Below, piece after piece: positions 11,310 through 21,514 of a DNA stretch of 64,000 nucleotides. Position 1 is the first letter of the stretch. The number at the start of each line of letters is the position of its first letter. The position numbers and the translations under genes were made by a program. Below the pieces are notes generated by a model that saw only the letters and a program-made list of their open reading frames with translations, searched no databases and was not told the DNA's origin. Origin of the DNA: Penium margaritaceum (lineage: Eukaryota; Streptophyta; Zygnematophyceae; Desmidiales; Peniaceae). Location of the stretch: positions 376,194 to 440,193 of the forward strand of contig SZWC01000030.1 of assembly GCA_023375785.1 (NCBI GenBank), given 5' to 3'.

Positions 11310-12120
11310 AATGGCACGGACAAGGGAACTAGGGAATCATTTGCCCATCCTCATGTTTGATGGAGAGGGGTTTGTGCTCTAGAAGTGGCAGTTTGAGATA
11401 ATCATGGATGACACAGATCTACTAGGATATTTTGACGGAACTATCCCACCACAAAAGGAGGAGGGTGCTGACCTCGAGGCATGGGTTAAGCTGAACAAGA
11501 AGGCTCTCGCCAATCTTGTAACCTGCATACAACCCTCACTCCTTTCACACATGAGCGGTTGTATAGTGGCAAACGCGGAATATGCCAAACTTCGCAAGGT
11601 GTTTCATTCCTCACTTGCCAACCGTCCTTTCATTATACAAAACCTCATCAACATGAGGCTTGGTGAAAGGGAGGATATCTCCGCATTTTTGCAGAAGTTT
11701 GAGATGCACTTGCAACAAGCCATCGGCATGGGGTAGGACAGGAAATCCGACATGCGGGCCATGATTTTTCTGATGACGCTCCCAGAAATATCGGGTCCCA
11801 TGGTAACGATGATTGGAGGGTGGAATGGAGATATAATTTCCTACACCATTGTCTCCGAGTATGTGTGAAATGAAGCCATGTGTCATAGCAGCAGTGAAGG
11901 AAACATGGCTATCTTTGTCTCATAGAGCAACGGCACCTTCCGCAATATCTCCTCTGGGTACAATGGAAACAACACCACTAGTAACAATGGAAGGGGTGCA
12001 AAGTGCCAAGGAAACTACCATGATTGTGGCAAGGCTAGACATTGGGCTCGAAAGTACCCTATACCCAAAAGAGAGGGAGGAGACAGGGATGAATGGCAAG
12101 GGAGAAATGGTGGGAAGGAT
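11310..12120 (+). pseudogene. Gag remnant of copia B
   Basis: Copia Gag with PILMFDGEGF near the start, LLGYFDGTIPPQ, a helical central part (EAWVKLNKKALANLVTCIQP, NMRLGEREDISAFLQKFEMH) and a decayed zinc-knuckle region near 12000-12060 (CGKARHWARK). It differs clearly from family 1 Gag. The copy is broken. Confidence 0.75.
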
Positions 12121-13555
12121 CCCACAAGCTTCATGGCTGAATGTGCCTCCGACAAAGGGAGGGCGATGCCCATGCAAGGAGCTTGCGGCCTTGACTCGGG
12201 CACAAACGAGGACACAACTTACAAGAAGAGAGACTTCATCTCTCTTGCTCCATGCAAAAATAACTTCAGAGTTGCTAATGGCAAGATTGAGGCAGCTGAG
12301 GGGATTGGTGACAAGCTGGTCATAGTGGGTGTCAACAGAGGAGATTCCCACCTCAAGCTCGAGGGGATGGTGTACTTTCCCTCCTTCACAACGAACCTTC
12401 TCTTTGTCTCTATGATAACTGACTATGGCATGACAGTGGTATTTACAGAGAACGAAGCGACGATAGTCCCTACCTAAGAAATCAACATCTCCTACTCTAC
12501 CAAGAAGGTTGTCGCACAAGTTCCTTGCGTTGATGGACTGTACATATTGCAGACCAAAACGGCAACTTCAACGGCTGAATCGTTGGTCAAGAGTGATGAT
12601 GAGGAGAGCAACAACGTAGATTCAGATGATGAAGGACAGTGGCAACAGAAGATTCAGCAACAAAACCGCAAGCAAATGCAACCACCGGGTCTGTTCATTC
12701 TAGCCTGTGTACATCCTCCAAGAACTTGTGGCATATGCGCTTTGGACAAGTGGCTTATCAAACATTGGAGCTCATGGCAAAGCAAGACCTAGTGCATGGG
12801 ATACAGCTAAGTGATGAGGCGGATGGAGCCGAGATCATGTCTGAGCCATGCTTTCAAGGCAAGGCGAAAAGAAAACCCTTGAAACACAATGGTGCACATA
12901 CTCTTGCACCCCTTGACCTGGTGCACTCTGACGTGTGCGGTCTCTTTTGCATTTCGTCAAATGGAGGCAACAGATATTTCCTCCCATGCATTAACAACAA
13001 CACTCGCAACGTGTGCATTTTCCTTCTCAAAAAGGAAAGCCATGTGAAGGAGAATATGCAAGCTTTTATCGCTATGGTTGAGCGACAGAGTGGAAAGAAG
13101 GTGAAGACATTCAGAATGGACAACGAGGGAGAGTACAAAGTCTACAGGGAGTGGCTATAGACATAGGGTATTGAATACTAGAATGATATGCCCTACTCGT
13201 CTCAAACCAACAATGTAGTAGAGAGGAAAAAGCACATGCTCATAGGCATGACAAGATGCATGCTCTTTGACATGAAGCTGCCTCATAGGTTATGGGCTAA
13301 AGTAACATGTACGGCTACCTACCTTGTGAACCTCACACATTCAGTATCTCTGCGAAGGACATGTAAGAAGAAGTAGACATAGCAGTTGAAAATGCCTCAA
13401 CAAGCATGGTCAAGAAGAAAGCCGGATGTCTCCATCTAAATGTGTTCGGTTGCACCGGGCCCTGTAAATCTTGATGTAAGAGCACAAGGGTACATTTTCA
13501 TCGGATGTGACACCGCCCATAAAGCTTATCGATTATGGGACCAGGGAGCAAATAA
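12121..13555 (+). pseudogene. Protease and integrase remnant of copia B
   Basis: Protease signature LDSGT near 12190, then a pre-integrase region (LWHMRFGQVAYQTLELMAKQ near 12728) and an integrase core with LVHSDVCGLF (about 12920), KVKTFRMDNEGEYK (about 13100) and SSQTNNVVERKKHM (about 13198). The copia order is as expected. The copy is broken and is split by copia C. Confidence 0.8.
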
Positions 13556-13976
13556 TGTTGCAACTTGAGGAGAGAGGGGGCCTTGGAGCAGCGAGCATGT
13601 GTGATTGGAAGGGCATCACTTGTAGTGAAGAATGGTTGTTCAATCACTCAAAATGATGGAGTACATATACAGCTAGAGCTTGGGCAAGTCAGCCCTCTCA
13701 CAAGCCACACCACTTGCCTTTTTCTTTTCTCAGGCTGAGGCATGGAGCCATCGCCCATGGTCACCCGGATATCAACGGTCGATGACCCCAGAAACTACGA
13801 AAATTCATATCTCCCAATCCGACCGTTGGATGGGCCTCAAACTTGGACCGTATACATTTTCCCACCTGATCTTTCCAATGCTGAAGTTGGATTGACAATC
13901 GGAGCAGGAATCTGGTACTTTCCTGGAACTTGCTCTTGTGGACTTGAAACAGAGCCCGATGGCTCCTTTCCCAACA
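13556..13976 (-). repeat. 3' LTR of copia C (short form)
   Basis: 421 bp, TGTTGCAACTTGAGG...CCCAACA on the plus strand. Both ends match the 738-bp family LTR but the whole is shorter than the other copies. It is followed at 13977 by ATCTCCCACTTTGCC, the reverse of the polypurine tract. Confidence 0.85.
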
Positions 13977-13993
13977 ATCTCCCACTTTGCCGC

Positions 13994-15306
13994 AGTCAGA
14001 GTGGGCTGAGTCCACATGCCTTCATGCAGAACTACTGCTTCTCACGGGTCACTGGCTTGGTGCAGAAATCAGCGACCTGCTTGCTCGTTGGAGTAAACTC
14101 TAGCTTGATAGCACCCTCCTGCACCATGTGCCTGATGAAATGATATGCGATGTCAATGTGCTTGGTGCGTGCATGGTGCTCAGGATTCTTGGCGAGTGCG
14201 ATTGCGCTCTGGTTGTCGACGCGCACAGGAACTGGAATTTCTGCACTCCCACTCATCTCTACCATGAGACGTTGGAGCCAAACTGCTTCCTTGGCTCCAA
14301 AGCTGAGAGGTACATACTCAGCTTCTGTACTCGAGGTGGCCACGACCACCTGCCGCTTGCTTCACCAGCTGATGGCTCCACCATTCACGAGGAACACATG
14401 TCCAGAGATGGAGTTGCGGTCTTCAGGGTTTGAAGCCCAATCCGCGTCTCTATAGCCGATGATGATGTTTTCATTGCCGTTGTAGGTGATGCCGATGTTG
14501 ATGGTTCCAGCAAGGTAGCAGAAGATCCGCTTCACTGCCTTCTGGTGCTCCGATCCGGGATTAGCCATGTACTGGCTCACAGCGCTCACAGCTTGTGCGA
14601 GGTCCGGCCTGGTTGCCACCATCAGGTACATGAGACTGCCGACGGCGCTGTGGTGCTTCTGCCGCTCAGCTGCATTTACTTCTCCATTGAAGCTCACGAG
14701 GTACTGCCGCCTCTCCAGCGGCGTGCCAATGGGTTTTGCCCCTGCCATGCCAAACCATTCCAAAACATCCTTAATGTAGCGGCTCTGCTGCAGCGAGAGA
14801 GAGCGTGACTTGCAGTCACGCGTGATCTGGATACCGAGGATGTATGATGCCTCCCCGAGATCAGACATCTGGAAGCGCTCCTGCATGGCTTCCTTGAACT
14901 CCTGCAGTGTAGACATGCTGTTGGAAAGGAGGAGCATGTCATCCACATAGACAATGATGATGAGGATCTCATGCTCATGCTGCCAGCAATACACGCTGTA
15001 GTCACACTCGCTGCGCTCAAACCCCATGCACTACAACGCTACATCTAACTTCTGGTTCCAAGCACGCGACGCTTGCTTCAGGCCGTACAGCGACTTCTGC
15101 AGCTTGCAGACCAGGTACTCCTGGCTATCCATGACGAACCCCTCCGGCTGCTCCATGTAGATCTCCTCCTNCAACAGGGGTAAAAGTTTCTGTGTAGTCG
15201 ATGCCCTCCTGCTGCGAGTAGCCCTTGGCGACCAGCCTCGCCTTGTACTTTTCCAGGTTACCATGTGCTCCCCACTTCTTCTTGAACCGTCCACCTGCGC
15301 GTGCAC
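13994..15306 (-). pseudogene. RT and RNase H remnant of copia C
   Basis: RNase H lies at the left end (EHHARTKHIDIAYHFIRH and ADFCTKPVTREKQ, about 14032-14170). Reverse transcriptase with IIIVYVDDMLLLSN is at about 14930-14970, and the N-terminal RT part reaches about 15300. A single N at 15171 marks an assembly seam where, compared with copia F, roughly 110 bp are not represented. The copy is broken. Confidence 0.85.
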
Positions 15307-15309
15307 TTG

Positions 15310-17192
15310 ATCACCTCACGTCCTGGTGGACGCTCAGTCAGCTCCCACGTGCCGTTGTCCAGCTGCGAGTGTATCTCCTGCTGCACGGCTTGCGCCCAAT
15401 CTGCTGCATCCGGTGCAGCCATGGCCTCCTTGTATGACGTTGGCTCATCTGAATCTGCTGCAACTGCGACGTTCATCTGTTCTGGTTTCTGCAGCATCCT
15501 GAAATCGCCGCGCTCACCAGGCTTGTAACGCACCCTAACAGGGTACCTGCGATCTGGTGCTAGAGCGTTAGCGGGGGGCTGGCGCGATGCTGCTGGCACA
15601 ACTGTTGCTACTGGTGGTGCTACATCTCCCTCCTCTGCTTCTGCCGATGAGGCTGCTGTATGTGCAACATCAGACATGGGAGAGAAGAGTGATTCTCCGA
15701 CTGTCAAAGTAGAGGAAGGATCGGGAGAAACTGGGTCAGGAAGAATTTATACTCCCACTATCTCGTCAGCTGCTGGTTCTGCGGCCTCTTCACACACGAT
15801 GTTGGTGCCGATGACATTGTTCTCTTTGAAGATGACATCCATGGAGATGATGACGTGACCTGTATCCCTCTCGTAAAGGCAATACGCCTTGCTTGCCACG
15901 TCGTAGCCAATCATCAGCATCTGCGCACTCTTCACGTCCCACTTTTCCCGCTCCTCCTTTGGCACGTGCATGTGCGCCAAGCTGCCAAACGCGCGAAGAT
16001 GACCCAGGCTTGACTTCTTGCCGAACCACGCCTCGTACAGCGTCATCTGCTCCAGGGCCTTGGTTGGACTGCGGTTGTTGATGTAGACCGCAGTGCTCAC
16101 GGCTTCAGCCCACAAGTCGTAGGTCAGCCGGGCCGCGTGCAGCATGGAGCGCGCCGACTCCACAATGGTACGGTTGGCGCCTTCTGCTACCCCGTTCTGC
16201 TGCGGCGAGTACGGCGCGGTACGCTACGCCTTGATGCCAGCTGCTGCGAGGTAGTCCTGGAACTCCTTGCTTAGGTATTCACCAACGCGATCGCTACGCA
16301 GCGCCGTGATCTTCTTGCCAGCCTGGTTCTCCACCATGGCCTTAAAGTCGTTGAACCTGTCAAAGCACTGGTCCTTGGAGGAAAGGAAGTAGACAGCAGT
16401 GTAACGGTTGAAATCATCAATGAAGGTGAGAAAATACCTAGAGCCTCCAAAGCTCTGGGTCTGCATCGGTCCACACAAGTCCGTGTGGACCAGCTCCAAC
16501 AACTCTTTTGCACGCTCCCCTGCTGCAGAGAACGCCTCGCGATGCTGCTTCCCTTCCAAACAGCCAATGCATAACTGCTGCTCAAAGTTAGAGATGGTAG
16601 GCAGGTCACGCACCATCTATTTTGCTTGAAGCTGCTACAATGCGCGCATGCCGATGTGGCCGTAGCGCGCATTCCTGATCTTGCCATCTGTCGCCTGCAC
16701 CACTGCTGCAAGACTCTGCTCACGCGGGATCTTGGTCGCCCCCAGCAGGCGGTACATGTCGCCCTCCTTCACCGACTTGGCCAACTCCTCTCCTGTGTCC
16801 TTGTTGAGGATGTAGCCATAATCATCGTCAAAAACAACGCGTAGTCCTGTGTTGGTAAGAGAGGACACTGAGAGAAGCTTGAACGCAGCATCAGGTACAT
16901 ACCGCACGCCATGGAAAACTCCCACTTCAATGCCACGAGGGTTCTCCAACCACATCTCCACAATCCCAATCCCCTCAGCATACACCACCCAATCATCACC
17001 CAAAGCAATCGGATTGGGGGGAATGCAGAGCAGCTGCGTGATCCACTCCTTGTGGTGCGTCAGACTCTTGGTACACCCTGAGTCCTTGTACCATGCCAGA
17101 TCCGCCTTTTCCTTCTTCGACATGTCAGACTTCGACATGAAGAGGCGGTCGTGCACCTCCTTGGCAACGTTCATGTTGCCAAAATGGCGCAC
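15310..17192 (-). pseudogene. Integrase and protease remnant of copia C
   Basis: On the minus strand: protease region (WYKDSGCTKSLTHHKEW, about 17050-17110), pre-integrase (RNARYGHIGMRAL), integrase core (LVHTDLCGPMQTQSFGGSRY, about 16430-16500) and C-terminal part (MTLYEAWFGKKSSLGHLRAF, about 15990-16050). The linker with PRQPPANA repeats follows near 15560. Integrase inserts the element cDNA into the genome. The copy is broken. Confidence 0.85.
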
Positions 17193-18424
17193 GCCTGTCT
17201 GGTTCTGCTGCTGCTGCTGCTGCTGGCGTTGCTGTGACTGTTGCTGCTGTTACTGTGGAGATTGCTGCTTTTCTGCTGCTGCTACTGCTGCTTCTTCTAG
17301 TCCCTCTTGAACTTGAAGTACTCTTTCTTGTAGTGCCCCTCTTTCTGGCAATAGTGGCACTTGCCCTTCTTCTTGCCTCTCTGTTGCACGGACTGCTGCT
17401 ACTGCTGGTTGCATGAGCCCATGGCCATGAAAGCTGCTTCACTATTGCTGCCGCCATTGTGCTTTGCTGCATTGCGACGCAATTCCACCTGCACCAGGTA
17501 TGTGCAGATGAAGTCGAGGTCAAGAGTTGGCTGGCACTCCAGCATCTCTCGCACCGTGTCCTAGCTGGTTGGGAGTCCCCTTAGCAAGAGGAGGATGAAG
17601 CGCGTCTCTTCCATAGGATAGCCGGCCGCTCTCAGCTGCTTTGCCAGCTCCTTTGCCCTGTCCAGATACGCCTCCATCCCTTCGCCACCTTGCATTTTCA
17701 GCGCCATCATCTTTTCCTCCAAAAGCACGAGGAATGGAGGATCCTCACTCTCATGCTTCTTGCACAACGTTTCCCATCCCTCCTTTGCAGTAGCCTTGTC
17801 ACTCACGTATTGAAGATGCGTGTTGGAGATGGTGTTGACAAGCAACCTGTAGGCCTGCTTGTCCTTCTTCTTCTACTCATCATACGCCGTAGGTACAGCT
17901 GCAGAAGAACGCGCATTAGCTGCACCCTTTTGCGGCGTCTTCCCCGCCACCACTTGCGCTACGATGATGCCTTTTGCCTGTGGAACTGGAGGCGGCTCGT
18001 CGCCGCTCACCACCTCCCATAATCCCCTCTCCTCCAAAAGGAGGCGGGTACGGATCTTCCAAAACGTGAAGTTGGCGCGTCCCTCCAGCCTCTCCAAAGG
18101 CTGGGCTGCTGTCACAACGCCAGCTGCTGCCATTTTGAGCCTTGGTGATGCTCAGAGCTGCCCTTGGATGGCGACGCTACCCCTGCTTCTGTTGCTGCTT
18201 TTCTCAGAAATCTGTCTGACAGAAAATGGACTGTAGATGCCAGCAGACNNNNNNNNNNNNNNNNNNNNNNNNNNNNNNNNNNNNNNNNNNNNNNCGCTCA
18301 CCACCTCCCATAATCCCCTCTCCTCCAAAAGGAGGCGGGTACGGATCTTCCAAAACGTGAAGTTGGCGCGTCCCTCCAGCCTCTCCAAAGGCTGGGCTGC
18401 TGTCACAACGCCAGCTGCTGCCAT
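17193..18424 (-). pseudogene. Gag remnant of copia C (with assembly duplication)
   Basis: Family 1 Gag beginning MAAAGVVTAAQPLERLEGRA and TFWKIRTRLLLEERGLWEVV, with the UBN2-type centre, CCHC knuckle and a glutamine-rich tail near 17200-17290. The start region appears twice (start codons at 18133 and 18424) because a 245-bp stretch is repeated on both sides of the N run. The element itself probably has one. The copy is broken. Confidence 0.82.
18249..18294. other. Assembly gap (46 N) between identical 245-bp copies
   Basis: Bases 18004-18248 and 18295-18539 look identical by eye, directly repeated across the N run. This is the pattern of two overlapping contig ends set side by side and not merged. 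The local duplication is therefore most likely artificial. Confidence 0.9.
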
Positions 18425-19054
18425 TTTGAGCCTTGGTGATGCTCAGAGCTGCCCTTGGATGGCGACGCTACCCCTGCTTCTGTTGCTGCTTTTCTCAGAA
18501 ATCTGTCTGACAGAAAATGGACTGTAGATGCCAGCAGACTAGGAATTGTGAAAAACGAAGCCCACCACTGGAAAGTTCAGCTCAAAACCTTTCAGATCGA
18601 CCCATAAATCAGGGTAATCAACAGGGGATTTGAAAAGATATGCCCCCTTGAAAACAGGGTATGTTTCTGCTCCTACTCCAACTCAGACCAGCCAGTTTGT
18701 AAACGGCGTTTCTGCCAAACGAATCAATAGAATGCAAATATTTTTGCACCAATGGAAAGCTTCGGAAAAATACTAAAATTCGCATGTGCCACTTTTTAAA
18801 TTTGACAGTGAAACGAGAGAGTTATGGTCATCACAAGGCGACAGTCTTACTCACAGAGAAGAGTAGCCCTCGCCGACCTCGTTTTGAGCATAACTCTCAA
18901 TCCGACCGTTGGATCTTCGCGATTTTGGGCTCGTTGGAAATTTTCTCTCTTGAACTTGAAGATCCTGTGGTTGATTTTCAAATCTGGTGAAGGTTTATCC
19001 CCTACCTGTCACTCTCAAAGTGACAGCTGTGCTGGCTAGAAGTGGCAAAACTTG

Positions 19055-19066
19055 GCTCTGATACCA
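19055..19066 (-). other. Primer-binding site of copia C
   Basis: GCTCTGATACCA on the plus strand, the reverse complement of TGGTATCAGAGC, two bases from the LTR start at 19069. Confidence 0.88.
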
Positions 19067-19068
19067 AA

Positions 19069-19102
19069 TGTTAGAACTTGAGGAGAGAGGGAGCCTTGGA
19101 GC
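19069..19102 (-). repeat. 5' LTR of copia C, first piece
   Basis: The first 34 bp (plus-strand order) of the family 1 LTR, ending in CTTGGAGC at 19095-19102, where the hAT transposon begins. It resumes after 23718. The two pieces together (34 + 704 bp) restore the standard 738-bp LTR. Confidence 0.92.
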
Positions 19103-19112
19103 TAAGGGTGCA
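19103..19112 (+). repeat. hAT terminal inverted repeat, left
   Basis: TAAGGGTGCA, exactly inverted at 23709-23718. The next five bases inward also agree in part (CGCCA against TACCA). Confidence 0.93.
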
Positions 19113-19169
19113 CGCCAAGACGGATTGTCGATTCTGGAGAAAGAGTTGGCTTTGCGAGTCGGACCAGGA

Positions 19170-19425
19170 TGTTGGTATCGGAACCTCAATTCTCAGACCG
19201 AAATCGCAATTCCATGGAATCGCGATTCCACACTTTGTGGAGTCTCGATTCCGGACGAGCTAGACCCACGAGTCTGAAATGCAAAGACTCGTGAGCCCAC
19301 GTTTGGGAGAATCACGACTTTACTCCCAATGAAATCACGATTCTCAGCCTTAATCACTTCAACTTGTAGGTCAACTTCACTAATGCACTCAGTCACGACT
19401 CCTCTCCTGCAATCTCGATTCTCTT
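19170..19425. repeat. hAT subterminal palindrome cluster, left
   Basis: Contains GGAATCGCGATTCC at 19216-19229 plus degenerate copies (AAATCGCAATTCC, GTCTCGATTCCGG, AATCACGATTCTC, AATCTCGATTCTC). Similar motifs occur at the right end. In hAT elements such repeated subterminal motifs are typical transposase-binding sites; that role is inferred here. Confidence 0.7.
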
Positions 19426-19430
19426 TTGTC

Positions 19431-19660
19431 TACATCGTCTATTGCTATGGTGTATTGAATTATGTCTCTGTTCTATTGTCTCTAGTCTTGTCTACTGTCT
19501 ATTGTCTTTTGTCTATTGTCTGTTGGCTGTTGTCTACAGTCTATTGTCTATTGTGTATAGACTTTTGTCTACTGTCTATTATGTATTGTCTATTGTCTGT
19601 TGTCTATTGTCTGTTGTCTGTTTAGTATTGTCTTTTGTCTATTGTCTATTGTCTATTGAG
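19431..19660 (+). repeat. TCTATTG heptamer array inside hAT
   Basis: About 230 bp made largely of TCTATTG/TCTGTTG/TCTACTG units in direct tandem with slips. The plus-strand frames across it (repetitive Tyr/Cys/Leu) are repeat translations, not a gene. Confidence 0.85.
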
Positions 19661-21191
19661 AGTCAGACATTGCACAACTCTGGCAGAGTTGTGCAACTCT
19701 GCTAGTGTCTATTTAGCATTCATATTCATGTGCTAAACAGGGAGACTTGCCTGTTTTACACTTGCTCATGTCCTTCTCACTATCTGCATATGTTGTATGC
19801 ATAAAACATTACAGTCACACTATGCTTACTTGCATTGTACAGGAATGGGACAAGTGAAGATTGGAAACGTAGTTGATAGAAGTACAATATGTTACATAAA
19901 GCAGTGGAGAGCGAATTGACCTAGTACAAATGTTTCATGGGGCAGGGCCATGAAGACCCTGCCCCTCCCTCCCCTACCCCACTGTCCAGCTGCCAACATG
20001 GAAAGCAAAGTATAGAAAAGAGTATTGGTATGAATTCGAACCACCTAACAGCCTAATACTGCCTAGCTCATCTCGACGATGTCTTCATCGTCAAGAGTGA
20101 AGGACTTGAGGGCATCCGGCGCTTCATCTCCATCGTTGTCTTCGGCTTCCTCATCGTCGTTGTCGTCGTCGTCGTCATCGGCATCATCCTCTGTACCGCC
20201 ACCATCGACCTCGTCCTCCTCATCACTGCTGCTGCCTTCAGCCGCTGCGAGACCTGGGGTTGTCAGATTACGCACAGCCCTGCGCCGTGTCGCCCGCCGC
20301 CTTGCCTTCTCTGCGTGCTCCACTTCCTACAGCTCAGGTGTAACTACACCATTGGGAGAAACAGGGAAGTTGACGAGTGTTGGATTATTGATCCATGTTT
20401 TGAGGGTGAGCACATCTTGCACGGTCATGTTGCTGAGCGAGTGGCGGATGTCTGTGATGACACGGCCTCCGAGACTGAACATAAGTTCACTCTGAGTGCT
20501 CGTGGCAAGCACTGCAAGCACATCAAGAGCATAGAGAGCAAACGTTGGAAACTTCATTGCATTGTCTTTGAAGTACTGAAGGATGTTGCTGCGGCGTCCA
20601 AGGCATTCCTCCTTCCACTCATCCACCTCCGTCTCAAGTGAATCTGGCTCCTTCTCTGCTGGAGTGGGGTCAGGCTCTTCAAACAACTCCTCCATCGGAT
20701 CCTCCAATGCTGCCTCAACCATGGTCTTCTTCGCACGTGTCGCTCTGCCCTTCTTTGCTGTTGCTGCTGGGCTTGTAAGCTGACTTGCTGCAGTTGCAGG
20801 AGAAGCTGCAGCGGTACTGCCAGTCACAGCACTTCCACCCACAGCAGCTCCGGACTCGCCCATGTCCTCATCCAAGGAGGCAACCGCAGTAGCAGCAGCT
20901 GTAGCCTCGGCCGCTGCTTCAGCAGCAGCTGCTGCAGCACGACGACGCTCCATGACGCGGTCATTGTACGGCTTCAACTCCTCAACCACCTTCACCTCCA
21001 AATCCACCTTCGTTTTGATGCCCATCAGCTTATGCACCCTCTAAAAAAATCGGAAGCGGAAGCGTGGATCAATTGCTGTGGCCACAACATGGCGCACCGA
21101 TAGCTTCTTCACATACTTCTCGACCTGTTGCAAGAGCAAATCCAAGCATGGAATGAATGCGTTGACCCATTACATGGCATGCTTGCATGAC

Positions 21192-21269
21192 ATGGACTGA
21201 GAAAATGAAAGCAATGAATGGAATGCAAGTATGGACTGAGAAATTGAAATTAATGAATGGAATGCAAGT
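21192..21269. repeat. Two-copy 39-bp tandem repeat in transposase intron 2
   Basis: 21192-21230 and 21231-21269 share ATGGACTGAGAAA and AATGAATGGAATGCAAGT with four differences. The repeat lies wholly within the inferred intron (21125-21277), which supports the exon model. Confidence 0.8.
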
Positions 21270-21462
21270 ACTGGAACCTGGGGCACCTTGTCCACCACCG
21301 CTTTGAAACCTGGCTTCAGCTCAATGAGGAGACTCTCGGTGGCATCAAGGTCCTTCCGCAGGTTCTTCTTCTTCTCGGCGTTGACCACCTTCACCTGCAC
21401 AAAGTATGCACTATGTGAAAACACACAACTATAGCACACAATGCATACATGACAATTGGTGC

Positions 21463-21514
21463 ATGCATTGAGTCCATGCATTGAGTCTATGCATCGAGTC
21501 CATGCATTGACCCG
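21463..21514. repeat. 13-bp minisatellite in transposase intron 1
   Basis: Four direct copies of ATGCATTGAGTCC with one or a few changes each, followed by scattered half-copies to about 21555. It lies inside the inferred first intron (21395-21614). Confidence 0.8.

Larger units (their letters stand above)
11310..13555 (+). mobile_element. Ty1/copia fossil B (family 2), 5' portion
   Basis: The 5' coding half of an older copia element, interrupted at 13555 by insertion of copia C and resuming at 24431. The repeated AATAA on both sides (13551-13555 and 24431-24435) is the target-site duplication of C. Across the insertion the integrase C-terminal region of B continues in sense. The copy is broken by several changes as well as by the insertion. 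Confidence 0.85.

Noticed and set aside
18004-18539. Apparent tandem duplication of the Gag start
   Set aside because: Identical copies around an N run; best explained as unmerged contig ends.
19329-19705. Plus-strand Tyr/Cys/Leu-rich frames
   Set aside because: Translation of the TCTATTG array.
20079-20495. Plus-strand Ser-rich frame of 138 codons
   Set aside because: It is antisense to the acidic tail and dimerisation region of the hAT transposase.
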